32,213 nucleotides of DNA, from contig JABDJY010000398.1 of NCBI GenBank assembly GCA_013003285.1, forward strand, positions 1 to 32,213, written 5' to 3'. A model generated the notes under the pieces. The model was given only the letters and a program-made list of their open reading frames with translations. It ran no database searches and was not told where the DNA came from. Positions 18,346 through 27,854 of the stretch are shown one piece after another; position 1 is the stretch's first letter; each line of letters starts with the position of its first letter. The DNA comes from Alphaproteobacteria bacterium (GTDB taxonomy: Bacteria; Pseudomonadota; Alphaproteobacteria; UBA6615). The translations under genes and the position numbers were made by a program.

Positions 18346-19527
18346 TTATTCCTCGATTGTCGTGGTGAGCTCGATCACCCGGCCTTGGCGAAACACTTTG
18401 ACGGCGACGGTTTGCCCCACCTCAATTTCGGCGAGGTGATCGCGTAGCGCTATGTACGACTCGAACTTACCAACCTGAAACCCATCAACCTCAAGGATGA
18501 TGTCACCGCCGAGCAATATGTCGTGCTCACCAATCTTCGCCGGCAAGTAGCTAGGCTGCAGTCCCAGCCGCGCGCCCGGTGAGCCAGCGGCAACCCGTTG
18601 GACCAGAACGCCGGAGTCTTGGGGCAGGTTGAATATCCCAGCCAATTTCTCATCGAGACCGAACACACTGATGCCACTCCAGGGCGTGCGGGGTGTTAGG
18701 AGAAGTTGCCTAATCGAGTTGGACGTGACCGAGAAGCCGACACCCTCGAAGGCACCAGACTGGCTCAAAATGTGGCTGACAATGCCGACCACCTCACCGT
18801 TCATGTCAAACATAGGTCCGCCGGAATTGCCGCGATTGATCGCAACATCAGCCTGAAAAAATTCCGCAAGGGCGAGCGGTCCGCCGAGCGTACCTGGCAA
18901 TCGGCGAGCGCTGATGCGGCCCACAGTCAGCGTATGGCTGAGACCGTAGGGCGCGCCGATGACAAATATCCGTTGGCCCACACGCACGGCGTCCGAATTA
19001 CCCATCTTCGCGATAACGGCGCCTTCTGGTACGCGCTCGAGCCGAAGCATCGCGAGATCCGCAGCCGGCTCCGACGAGACGATCTTGGCCAGAACTTTGG
19101 TGCCGTCGCCAAACTCGACCTGCACAGTATCCGCAACTTGTACCAAATGAGCTGCTGTCAGAACGTCTCCATCCTCCGAAATCAGCACACCAGAACCTTG
19201 GTCGGTGAAGGGCACGACGCCGACATTATTATTGCCGACTAATGCACGCTCGCGTGTCCGCACGAGAACGACCGAACCGTTGACGGCACTAAACAGGTCT
19301 TCGAGCGCTGGTTCGGCTTCTGACGCTTGGCTCGGCCAGGCGAAAAACAGCAGGAAAACTGCGATTGAGCCTATACCCAACTTTGTCTTCCCCGTCCCAA
19401 TTGGTGGATTGTTTCGGTTGCTTGTCATCTGTCGGCCCAGGTTCGCTGTATGTCGCACGGACAAGCGTAGCACGATCATATCTTCATCCGTCAGCCTGAC
19501 CAGAAGACGCGTTAGGTATATTCGCAT
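18346..19527 (-). CDS. DegP/HtrA-like S1C serine protease with PDZ domain
   Basis: GSGVLISEDGDVLTAAHLV, DLAMLRLE, NRGNSGGPMFDMNGEVVGIVS, C-terminal PDZ-like region. Confidence 0.92.
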   Translation of the reverse strand: MRIYLTRLLVRLTDEDMIVLRLSVRHTANLGRQMTSNRNNPPIGTGKTKLGIGSIAVFLLFFAWPSQASEAEPALEDLFSAVNGSVVLVRTRERALVGNNNVGVVPFTDQGSGVLISEDGDVLTAAHLVQVADTVQVEFGDGTKVLAKIVSSEPAADLAMLRLERVPEGAVIAKMGNSDAVRVGQRIFVIGAPYGLSHTLTVGRISARRLPGTLGGPLALAEFFQADVAINRGNSGGPMFDMNGEVVGIVSHILSQSGAFEGVGFSVTSNSIRQLLLTPRTPWSGISVFGLDEKLAGIFNLPQDSGVLVQRVAAGSPGARLGLQPSYLPAKIGEHDILLGGDIILEVDGFQVGKFESYIALRDHLAEIEVGQTVAVKVFRQGRVIELTTTIEE

Positions 19528-19571
19528 GCGCGCGAAAGTCCTTCAAACCCAGCCATCGCAAAATTGGCCCG

Positions 19572-19585
19572 TTGACCGGCATCAA
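19572..19585. promoter_or_regulatory. Candidate FNR/FixK-type box TTGACCGGCATCAA upstream of the usp gene
   Basis: Perfect TTGA-N6-TCAA palindrome, 55 nt before the likely ATG at 19641. Confidence 0.6.
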
Positions 19586-19640
19586 TGTGCAGTTGTCGAA
19601 AGTGGCCATACTCAAGCCAGAAATTGCATGGCAGGAGAAT

Positions 19641-20465
19641 ATGATGAGCTACAAAACCATTCTTCTTGGATTGGTGGCCGGCGATCCGGGCAATGGCGCG
19701 AGAATTAATTCAAGCATCGGTCTCGCAGCGGCTCAGGGCGCGCATTTGACGGCGCTCTATATGATCCCGCCCTTCAGCATTCCAGGATTTGCCGAAGTGC
19801 CGGTGCCGACCTATGTCGCCGAGCAGTACTATGCAGACGAAGAAGCGGCGGCAGGGCCAGTGATTGAGGCTTTCGAAGCTGCGTTAGCTGCACAAGGCGA
19901 TGTGCCCGGTATTATACGAAAGACTAATGTCCTGCCCCGCGACACGTTGCGAGAGAACGCACCGTTCGCCGATCTCATCGTCCTCGGCCAACCCCATGAG
20001 GATTATTACGATCCAGCGACCGACTCTCTGGTCGGCAATGTCTCCTTGTCAGCGGGCCTTCCGGTTCTCGCCGTGCCGCGGGAAGGCGACTTTGGCAGTT
20101 TCGGCAAGAACGTCTTGGTCGCGTGGACGCCCCGGCGCGAATGCACCAGAGCCGTGCGTGACGCTTTACCCTTCCTGCAACGGGCGGAGCGAGTTATCGT
20201 TCTGCGGGCCAACGCCTCTGACGACGGCGCCGACGTGGAGATCGGCGCCTATCTGGCGCGGCACGGCGTCAAGGCCGATATCGAGAAGGTGAAGGCTAAG
20301 GATATCTCGGTGGCGGATGCGATTATCAAGACCGCGTCGAGCGAAGATTGTGATCTCATCGTCATGGGCGCTTACGGCCATTCGCGATCGCGCGAATATG
20401 TTTTTGGCGGTGTCACCCGCGACATTCTGCGGCACATGACGGTACCGACGCTGTTCGCACACTAG
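19641..20465 (+). CDS. Tandem-domain universal stress protein UspA family
   Basis: MMSYKTILLGLVAGDPGNGARINSSIGLAA...; second domain DLIVMGAYGHSRSREYVFGGVTRDILRHMTVPTLFAH; AGGAG just upstream of the ATG. Confidence 0.88.
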   Translation: MMSYKTILLGLVAGDPGNGARINSSIGLAAAQGAHLTALYMIPPFSIPGFAEVPVPTYVAEQYYADEEAAAGPVIEAFEAALAAQGDVPGIIRKTNVLPRDTLRENAPFADLIVLGQPHEDYYDPATDSLVGNVSLSAGLPVLAVPREGDFGSFGKNVLVAWTPRRECTRAVRDALPFLQRAERVIVLRANASDDGADVEIGAYLARHGVKADIEKVKAKDISVADAIIKTASSEDCDLIVMGAYGHSRSREYVFGGVTRDILRHMTVPTLFAH

Positions 20466-20538
20466 GAAATCACACGCCTAGATCTTTGCCCCGCTGCGGC
20501 GTGCCCGCCGGCACCGCTCGATTGAAAGACCGAACGCG

Positions 20539-21585
20539 ATGGCCCTCCTTTCGACATTGTCATTGTCTGCGAACTTGGCCCTCTTTACGGTTTTGGCCGC
20601 CGTGGTGTGGTTCACCGGCACCCGCTTGTCCTATCTCGCCGATGCCATTGCCAAACAAACCGGCGTCAGCCGCGCCATAATGGGTCTGATCTTTCTCGCC
20701 GCGATCACCTCGCTGCCCGAACTGGTCACGACTTCGGCAGCGGCGATTAAAGGGGATGCTGCGCTCGCCCTCAACAACATATTAGGTGGGATCACCATGC
20801 AGACGGCCATTCTGGCAGTGGCTGATGCAATCGCGATCCGCGTAACGCTCTCATCGTTTCCCCGAAAGCCGACCCCAATCCTGGAGGGGGCGATACTTAT
20901 CCTGCTGCTGACGACGACGCTGGTTATCATCTCGATTGGCGAGACCCCGCTGTTTTTCAATGTCGGTCTCGGCGCAACATTGCTCGCCAGCATTTACTTC
21001 ATTTCGATTCGTGTACTCAATCGTTACGACAAAGATCATCCGTGGCAACCGGTCAATCTTCCGGAACCCGAGGACGTCCCGCAGATCCTGCCGCTGCATG
21101 CATTGCATGACCTGCCCTTACGCACGCTTATAATGCAGTCATGTGGCGTGGCCGTGGTCATTCTCGTTTGCGGCATATTATTGGTCGAAACCAGCGCCGC
21201 GATTGCGGACCAGAGCGGATTGGGTAGCAGCTTCATTGGCGTCACGTTATTGGCAGCGACCACCTCGCTCCCGGAGCTGAGCACAACGATCGCCGCCGTG
21301 CGCATGGGCGCATATACGATGGCCGTGTCGAATATCTTCGGCAGCAACTTGATTATGGTGTTCGTCCTGTTCCCCGCCGATTTCTTTTATCGCGAAGGAG
21401 TCATCCTGAACGAAGCGGGTGAAACGGCGCAGTTGGCGTTGCTCTCGGGCATCGTCGTTACGACCATCTACATTATCGGCCTATTGATAAAGAAAAAGCC
21501 GCGAATCGCCGGAATGGGCCTCGATTCAATCCTGGTTCTCGGTGTTTACCTGGTCAGCGTATACGCGTTTTACACCGTGCGTTGA
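20539..21585 (+). CDS. Sodium/calcium exchanger family (CaCA) membrane protein
   Basis: Two alpha repeats: IFLAAITSLPELVTTSAAAIKGDAALALNNILGG and TLLAATTSLPELSTTIAAVRMGAYTMAVSNIFGSNL. Confidence 0.9.
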   Translation: MALLSTLSLSANLALFTVLAAVVWFTGTRLSYLADAIAKQTGVSRAIMGLIFLAAITSLPELVTTSAAAIKGDAALALNNILGGITMQTAILAVADAIAIRVTLSSFPRKPTPILEGAILILLLTTTLVIISIGETPLFFNVGLGATLLASIYFISIRVLNRYDKDHPWQPVNLPEPEDVPQILPLHALHDLPLRTLIMQSCGVAVVILVCGILLVETSAAIADQSGLGSSFIGVTLLAATTSLPELSTTIAAVRMGAYTMAVSNIFGSNLIMVFVLFPADFFYREGVILNEAGETAQLALLSGIVVTTIYIIGLLIKKKPRIAGMGLDSILVLGVYLVSVYAFYTVR

Positions 21586-21610
21586 AATCAACGCGGCGAC
21601 CGGTCAGCGC

Positions 21611-22852
21611 CTATTCGAACCATTCGGCAGGCAGCACGGTCCCTTCGTCCGCCGGCTCATCTTTCGACGCTTGTTCAGTTGGGTCATCGGGTTGAGCCTG
21701 TTCAAAACCCGGAATGCCGACATGGCGGCCCGCCAGTTGCGGACCGCGGGCGAACACCGGGATCTCAATGAACGCGGATTGGGTGAGCGCGTCACGATAG
21801 GCGGCCAAAGCTGCGCGCGACGAATCCAAGCGCATGCGAGACCGCGATCCGTCGCCATTTTCCCAATTGCTGTGCCAATAAGACATTGCCTTGATGCGGG
21901 GATAGCGTCCGCTGCTCAGATCGGTCAGTGCGTCGCGCAGCCATTGGGGTTTGCCCGCATGCTCAACAACGCCGAATTCCAATAATGCGATTGGCTTGCG
22001 GCTCGAGATCGCTGCAAGCTCGGGATAGACATCGTCCATCACCTGGCGGAAACGAGGATTCCAGGACTTCAGCTCTCTCGGTGTCTGTGCGGCATAGACC
22101 GAGACACCGATCCAGTCGATATAATCATCGCCAGGATAGTAAGCCGAATAGGCGTTCCAACTTTCATTATGAGGCGCGCCGTAGCCGTTGACGTGAAACA
22201 CCCAGGTGACGTTGTGCACGTCTTCGGCGCGGAAAATGTCGATGATGTGGCGATAGGCGTCGCGAAAGCGTTCCGGACCATCGGCCAGCGTGGGCGAACC
22301 ATAGGCGGTGCTGGTTGAGCCGCCATTGCAGACGCCGCTCCACGGAAACCAGTTCCCATTAACTTCGGTACCAAATTCAATCATTACCGGTCCGCGCACC
22401 TCTCCCGCCGTTCGGGCGTAAGTGCGAAATTGATCGTCGAACTTACCCGAGAGGATATTTTCCATCCGGTACTTCTTGTCGGCACAGCCTTCCTTCCAAT
22501 TGCTGCGCGACATCAGGCGAATGAAGGGGACGACGCCTTCCTCGAGCAATGTCTCCACTTTGTTTTTTGGAAACCGGATACCGCGGAACCAATTATCTGA
22601 AAAATAACCCCAGACAATCTTGCGGCCGTTCAACTTGTCTGAGAAGCGCCTGATCCGCTGCTTCGTGACGATGGACTCTTCCGGGCCAAAGTCGGGAAAC
22701 GCCGCGTGGTAGATACCGGTTGGCGGTGGCGCCAGCTTAATCGGAGGCATATCACTTTGGGCGCTACCAGCGCTCGCCAGGGAGATAACCGTCGCAGCAA
22801 ACGTCGTTTTGACGAGTAGTTTGATCATCGACCTTTCCACTATATTAGACAA
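21611..22852 (-). CDS. Secreted GH26-like (beta-mannanase-type) glycoside hydrolase
   Basis: Signal peptide; GIYHAAFPDFG, VPFIRLMSRSNW, GPVMIEFGTEVNGNWFPWSGVCN, NVTWVFHVNGYG, YIDWIGVSVY, KPIALLEFGVVE. Confidence 0.8.
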   Translation of the reverse strand: MSNIVERSMIKLLVKTTFAATVISLASAGSAQSDMPPIKLAPPPTGIYHAAFPDFGPEESIVTKQRIRRFSDKLNGRKIVWGYFSDNWFRGIRFPKNKVETLLEEGVVPFIRLMSRSNWKEGCADKKYRMENILSGKFDDQFRTYARTAGEVRGPVMIEFGTEVNGNWFPWSGVCNGGSTSTAYGSPTLADGPERFRDAYRHIIDIFRAEDVHNVTWVFHVNGYGAPHNESWNAYSAYYPGDDYIDWIGVSVYAAQTPRELKSWNPRFRQVMDDVYPELAAISSRKPIALLEFGVVEHAGKPQWLRDALTDLSSGRYPRIKAMSYWHSNWENGDGSRSRMRLDSSRAALAAYRDALTQSAFIEIPVFARGPQLAGRHVGIPGFEQAQPDDPTEQASKDEPADEGTVLPAEWFE

Positions 22853-22912
22853 TTTTTATATGCGGGTGCGATAATATACAGGCGCACGGACCCCGCCAGG
22901 TAATGGCTTGAT

Positions 22913-22931
22913 ATCGGCTTTCAATGCCGAT
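22913..22931. repeat. Short inverted repeat ATCGGC-N7-GCCGAT
   Basis: Perfect 6-bp arms in the wecB-GH26 intergenic region. Confidence 0.4.
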
Positions 22932-23029
22932 CACTGAAAGTTGCGCCATGCGGCGTCAATAAACACAAGCTTTTCAAGCTTGGCGCCGCTATCTCGCGCA
23001 AGACAAGCTGCATTCTTCATACACCGAAT

Positions 23030-24199
23030 CTATCTGCTGAATTGTTCACAATTTGTTAATAGTGGTGTTTTACCGGTTAAAAACCTCTCCAATGCCGTGA
23101 CAATTCGGGTCGCGGCTTGGCCGTCGCCGAAGGGATTGTCGATCCCCTGCATTCCGGCGCGCAAAGCAGGATCGTCCAACCAGCGGCTGGCAATTGAATA
23201 AACGTCTTGGCGATCGGTGCCGACGAGAACGGCCAGACCGTCGCGCACTGCTTCCGGGCGTTCGGTGACGTCACGCAGAACCAGCACCGGCACGTGATAG
23301 CTTGGCGCTTCCTCCTGAATACCCCCGGAATCCGTTAGGATGAGATGCGCCGTGCGAATGAGACTGTGACAGGCGGCGTAATCCAAGGGTTCGGTCAGGG
23401 TTATCCGCGGCTGGTCCCGCAGGATAGGTTCAACAGTTTCGCGAACCCGCGGATTAACATGGAGCGGCAAGACCACGTGAATGTCGTCAAACCGCTCCAC
23501 GATATCGCGCAACGCGCGACACATCCCGTCTAACTTCGTTCCCCAGGATTCGCGGCGATGAAGGGTGACAAAGACCAATCTCTGCCCGTTCGGTATGACC
23601 GGGACATTCGCCGGCGCGCACGGCGCCGCCAACTTATCGACCAAGGCCAAAGCGTCGATCGCCGTATTGCCGGTCACAAAGATCGTGTCCTCTCGGCACC
23701 CCTCGGCCACGAGGTTCGCAGCGGCACCGGGCGTTGGCGCAAACCGCAGGCTAGCCATGTCATCGATCATCCGGCGGTAGGCTTCTTCGGGAAACGGATC
23801 GCGATTGTCGCCGCTGCGCAATCCAGCTTCCACATGCGCGACCGGCAGATGTTGGTGGAATGCGGCAAAGGCTCCGGCGAAGGCACTCACAGTATCGCCT
23901 TGAACAATCGCCAAGGCCGGATCGATCGCCTCGCATAACGCCGTAATGCCGCGAACAACCTTCTCGTTGAGATTCAGCAATGCCCCCCCTGCCCCGGCGT
24001 TGAGGCAATGATCGGGCTTGATGGCGAATCTTGCGAGCGTCTCTCGCTCCAACTCCTCATGTTGCCCTGTCGAGACCCAGCAAACGCGTGCCCCGCCAAG
24101 GCGGTTTCGGGCTTCGAGATATACCGGCGCCAGCTTGATGACTTCTGGTCGCGTACCGGCAACGACAAGGATGGGTCCGCTATATGGCTGTTTTTTCAT
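23030..24199 (-). CDS. wecB: UDP-N-acetylglucosamine 2-epimerase (non-hydrolysing)
   Basis: GTRPEVIKLAPV, VQGDTVSAFAGAFAAF, VAHVEAGLRSGDNRDPFPEEAYRRMID, LTDSGGIQEEAPSYHVPVLVLRDVTERPEA. Confidence 0.95.
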   Translation of the reverse strand: MKKQPYSGPILVVAGTRPEVIKLAPVYLEARNRLGGARVCWVSTGQHEELERETLARFAIKPDHCLNAGAGGALLNLNEKVVRGITALCEAIDPALAIVQGDTVSAFAGAFAAFHQHLPVAHVEAGLRSGDNRDPFPEEAYRRMIDDMASLRFAPTPGAAANLVAEGCREDTIFVTGNTAIDALALVDKLAAPCAPANVPVIPNGQRLVFVTLHRRESWGTKLDGMCRALRDIVERFDDIHVVLPLHVNPRVRETVEPILRDQPRITLTEPLDYAACHSLIRTAHLILTDSGGIQEEAPSYHVPVLVLRDVTERPEAVRDGLAVLVGTDRQDVYSIASRWLDDPALRAGMQGIDNPFGDGQAATRIVTALERFLTGKTPLLTNCEQFSR

Positions 24200-24228
24200 A
24201 ATAAATTCAAAACCAAACTTCGAGCGAT

Positions 24229-24242
24229 TTGATCAAGATCAC
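24229..24242. promoter_or_regulatory. Weak FNR-like box TTGATCAAGATCAC
   Basis: TTGAT-N4-ATCAC, one mismatch to TTGAT-N4-ATCAA; divergent wecB/MBL intergenic region. Confidence 0.3.
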
Positions 24243-24369
24243 TGCCTTGCGTCCCCTGGTATGCGATTCTTTGTTTAGGATAAGTTGTTGCGCGTGGATC
24301 TGGTTGGCGTCTTTTTCCAAAATGGTTGCGACAAAGCGCCAAACAGCTGGCACTGGAGTTGGTTCTCGA

Positions 24370-25395
24370 ATGAAGTTGTCCCCCCAAGAACGGGCCCAAT
24401 TCGCGCTCGAACGCGACGATTACCGCGATCTGATACGGTATATTCGCAGTCCGCGGCAAGAGCCGGCGCAAAATACCCTCGACCTGACTTGTATTGGCAA
24501 TACCGGCGGTGCCCACAATGTGGTGCATGGCAGGCCCGCCGGCGGGATGTTGTTGCGCACCGCTGGCCGGACCATCATCATCGATCCCGGCGACAATTCT
24601 ATCGCCTACATGACCTCGCTTGGTCTGAACCCCTACAGCATCACCGATGTGGCGGCCTCCCATGCCCATAATGATCACGTAGGCGATCTGTCCTTAGCGA
24701 TCTCGGCAGCGCTAACCCTGGGCCTTAAAGACGAGAGCGAGAGCGACAGCCACTTTCTTGTTAGCCCATCGTTGGTTGATTATGGCTCACCGAACGCGAC
24801 CAAACTCGGCTTCACGGTTCCTGCATATGCTTGGAAGGGTCGGGTCCATGCCCTGTGCTCGCGAGACATGGAAATCTTGCGCTTCGACGGTGCTTCTATC
24901 GCCTCGACCCAACAAGTCCGTATTGTCGACTCGCTAAGCGTCACTGCGGCGCCGGCGCACCATGGCCAGGTGCAGGTAACCGGCTTCGTGTTTGACACGC
25001 CGATTGGCCGCCTTGGTTACACCGGCGACACCGAATATTTTCCCGAGCTCGCTGCCGCCTACCAAGGCGCGGACGTGTTGTGGATGAACATGAACACGCT
25101 GGCGTTAGACGCGATCGACGACACGAGGCCAACTTGCCCGAAAACTGCGGCGCCGGTGCACTACCACCTAGGCTATGTCGGCGTGTGCAATTTGATCGAG
25201 GCGGTCCGCCCCACCACGGCGTTCGTTTCTCACCTCGGCGCGCAGCTTTTACCCCAGCGCGAAGCCATCCAGGCGCTGCTGCGCAACCGGTTCGCCGACA
25301 CCGGTATTACCATCTATTGCCCCGACAACGGCGATCGATACAGTTTCGTCTCTACTCTGTCCCGGCCGCCGTCGGTCGGCAGGTTCGTACCATGA
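24370..25395 (+). CDS. Metallo-beta-lactamase-fold hydrolase
   Basis: ASHAHNDHVGDLS (HxHxDH), GYTGDTEYFPEL; ATG at 24370 preferred over TTG at 24229. Confidence 0.8.
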   Translation: MKLSPQERAQFALERDDYRDLIRYIRSPRQEPAQNTLDLTCIGNTGGAHNVVHGRPAGGMLLRTAGRTIIIDPGDNSIAYMTSLGLNPYSITDVAASHAHNDHVGDLSLAISAALTLGLKDESESDSHFLVSPSLVDYGSPNATKLGFTVPAYAWKGRVHALCSRDMEILRFDGASIASTQQVRIVDSLSVTAAPAHHGQVQVTGFVFDTPIGRLGYTGDTEYFPELAAAYQGADVLWMNMNTLALDAIDDTRPTCPKTAAPVHYHLGYVGVCNLIEAVRPTTAFVSHLGAQLLPQREAIQALLRNRFADTGITIYCPDNGDRYSFVSTLSRPPSVGRFVP

Positions 25396-26150
25396 CCGCC
25401 GAAGTCGGAATACCAGCGATCATCCTGGCGGGCGGCCTGGGGACGCGGCTGCGCAGCGTCACCAACGATAAATTTCCCAAGCCGATGGCGCCGATTCCTC
25501 TTAGAGGAAAATCTCACCCCTTTCTGGAATTTCCATTGGCCCATCTGAAAGCCGAGGGCTTCACAGACATCATAATTTGCATTGGACATCTGGGAGACCA
25601 AATTCGCCGGCATTTCGGCGACGGCCGCCAATTTGGGTTGACGATCCGCTACGACGATGCCGGCGACGCCGATACCGCGCGGCGAATTTGGGGCGCGACC
25701 CAACTGCTTGGCGCGCCAAAATATCTGGTGGTTTGCGGTGACGTCTTCCATCCTTTCGGGCTCGGCGAATTTATTGAGGACTTCTGTCGGCATCCGCAGT
25801 GGCTGATGCAACTGGCCGTCGTTCCTACTGCGGGCGACATTTCCGCCAATCTTGCGCTCGGCCCTGGCTGCGAAATTACCGACTACGATGCACGCGGCGT
25901 TCAGGGCGAATATGTCGGCATCGAGGCGGGCACGCTAACGTTCCGCGATACGATCTTCGAAGGTGATCCCGTCGCCGCTGATCTATCGCTAACCGCCAAT
26001 ATCTATCCCAGCTTGATTGCTCAAAGGGCGCTGGGTGGCAAACTTGTGACGCAGCCGTTTTTTGATATCGGCACGCCCGAAAGCTACAACCGTTTCTGCC
26101 AATACGCCGGTGCCGGTCATGCCCAACCGGTCTCTTGGGGGACGCAATGA
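25392..26150 (+). CDS. Sugar-phosphate nucleotidyltransferase (HddC/RmlA-like)
   Basis: AIILAGGLGTRLRSVTNDKFPKPMAPI, YLVVCGDVF; ATGA overlap with the upstream gene. Confidence 0.9.
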   Translation: MTAEVGIPAIILAGGLGTRLRSVTNDKFPKPMAPIPLRGKSHPFLEFPLAHLKAEGFTDIIICIGHLGDQIRRHFGDGRQFGLTIRYDDAGDADTARRIWGATQLLGAPKYLVVCGDVFHPFGLGEFIEDFCRHPQWLMQLAVVPTAGDISANLALGPGCEITDYDARGVQGEYVGIEAGTLTFRDTIFEGDPVAADLSLTANIYPSLIAQRALGGKLVTQPFFDIGTPESYNRFCQYAGAGHAQPVSWGTQ

Positions 26151-27823
26151 GATATCTTGGCGGATTGGCTCGCTTAATTCTTGCTGTGGTCTGGGTCTGG
26201 GTGCCTGTTGCAGCCTACGCCCAGACAATCCAAACAACCCAGTTGACGGCACCCAGCGGGCAAAACAATCGATTGCTGATTGTCGCGCCGGCATCGTCGC
26301 TGGCGCAGGCCCATTTTCTATCCAAAGAAATTTTTGCCGACTACGCCTTCGATATCCGGATTATCGATAGTGCCAAATACGCCCCTCTGATCGACGAGAT
26401 CGCGCACGATGCGTTCGTCTATTTCGGCTCGGATTCAGGTGTTCCGCCGACGCAGGGGTTTTTGGACGACATCGCCCGCACCAAAAAGCCGGTTTTATGG
26501 ATCAAACAACATATCTGGTTGCTCGGCGAAGACCTTTTGCAGCGGCGGGGTCTAAACGTTTTGCGACCGCAAAACACGCAGGCCGAAGCGGCCAACAGTA
26601 TTCGAGTAAAGGTAAAAGACCCGGCCCGAATCTTAAACTGGCTGTTCGACGAAAACGGCCGCGCGGTTCAGCCGACCACTGTTGTCGCTGGAAACTTGAC
26701 TTATCTGTCCTTCAATCCCCAGTCCGACAGCGCCGGAACGGCCGCGGCACCACTGCTCTCTACCGCGCTGCACGCGGCTTTCGGCGATCCAGCGAACATA
26801 TTACCCATGCCAGTGTCGAGCTTTGAGGACAGAGTCCGCAAGGCCCGTGACGACGATTTTGCAGGCGGGGTCCATCTGCCGATCTATATTTCCGAAACGA
26901 GCGAGAAATTCGTCGGCTACGATTCCGATCGTTTGCACAAAAATCTGCTGCGGATAAAAAATTCCGGCGCCGAATGGGTCACAATCCAACGCGTTTATTA
27001 CCAGGAAGGCATCAACGCCAGTCAGATCGCTAAAGATCCGGCGCGCACCGCAACGCTAGCATCGCTCGAGAATATCGTTGCCGACGCCCACAAGATCGGA
27101 CTGATGGTCCGCCTTATTCCGGTCGTAAATCTAACCGAAGCCAGCCGCAAACCCGACCAATGGCGCGGCATGATCCAACCTTCGAATCCGGATCAATGGT
27201 GGATGCAATACCGCGCAATTTTGCTCGAAGCTGCCGCCTTCGCTCGGGAGAACGAGGTCGAATCGCTTGCCATCGGCGCCGAATTGGTTGCTCTGCTGGA
27301 CGAAGACGACCGCTGGCTCTCGCTGGTGGCTGATGTGCGGCACGAAGCCAATTATCGCGGACTTTTGAGCTACCAGATCAATTTCAATGCGTTGGAACAA
27401 ATCGGCTGGGCCCATGCCCTGGACTATCTTTCAATTGCCGCTTATTGGCCGCTCGCCGAAGACCGGGACGCTGACCTCGAGACCCTGATGGAGACTTGGC
27501 GCGGAATCGGCGCAGAGCTTGCTGATTGGCGCAGCCGCAATCCCGGCACAAAGCTCGAATTCGGTGAAATCGGCTATGTCAGCCAACCTTACACCAGCGT
27601 CTTTCCCTTTTCGTGGAAGCCACACAAAGATCAGAAACGTCACCTGTCCGAGCAGTTTACTGCCTATCTCGCGCTGGAGAAATTTCTCGCAGAACATACC
27701 CAGATCGCCGGCGTCAGTTTTTTCGCATCGACGCGAGAAGATACAGACCCCGAAAGCATTGGCTACACACCCTTCGGCAAACCTGCCAGCGAGGTGATGG
27801 AGCGGATCCTCAAGTCGCGATGA
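26147..27823 (+). CDS. Exported protein with an N-terminal Rossmann-like module and a GH113-like TIM-barrel domain
   Basis: Signal peptide; VRLIPVVNLTEASRKPDQWRG, SLAIGAELVALLDEDDRW, LDYLSIAAYWPL, KLEFGEIGYVSQPYTSVFPFSW; ATGA overlap. Confidence 0.75.
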   Translation: MRYLGGLARLILAVVWVWVPVAAYAQTIQTTQLTAPSGQNNRLLIVAPASSLAQAHFLSKEIFADYAFDIRIIDSAKYAPLIDEIAHDAFVYFGSDSGVPPTQGFLDDIARTKKPVLWIKQHIWLLGEDLLQRRGLNVLRPQNTQAEAANSIRVKVKDPARILNWLFDENGRAVQPTTVVAGNLTYLSFNPQSDSAGTAAAPLLSTALHAAFGDPANILPMPVSSFEDRVRKARDDDFAGGVHLPIYISETSEKFVGYDSDRLHKNLLRIKNSGAEWVTIQRVYYQEGINASQIAKDPARTATLASLENIVADAHKIGLMVRLIPVVNLTEASRKPDQWRGMIQPSNPDQWWMQYRAILLEAAAFARENEVESLAIGAELVALLDEDDRWLSLVADVRHEANYRGLLSYQINFNALEQIGWAHALDYLSIAAYWPLAEDRDADLETLMETWRGIGAELADWRSRNPGTKLEFGEIGYVSQPYTSVFPFSWKPHKDQKRHLSEQFTAYLALEKFLAEHTQIAGVSFFASTREDTDPESIGYTPFGKPASEVMERILKSR

Positions 27824-27854
27824 CATAGGCATTAGCGAGGTCTAACCGGAATCG

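Noticed and set aside
24229-24242. TTGATCAAGATCAC as a strong FNR site for the EPS operon
   Set aside because: One mismatch in the second half-site core and no metabolic link to anoxia; kept only as a weak feature
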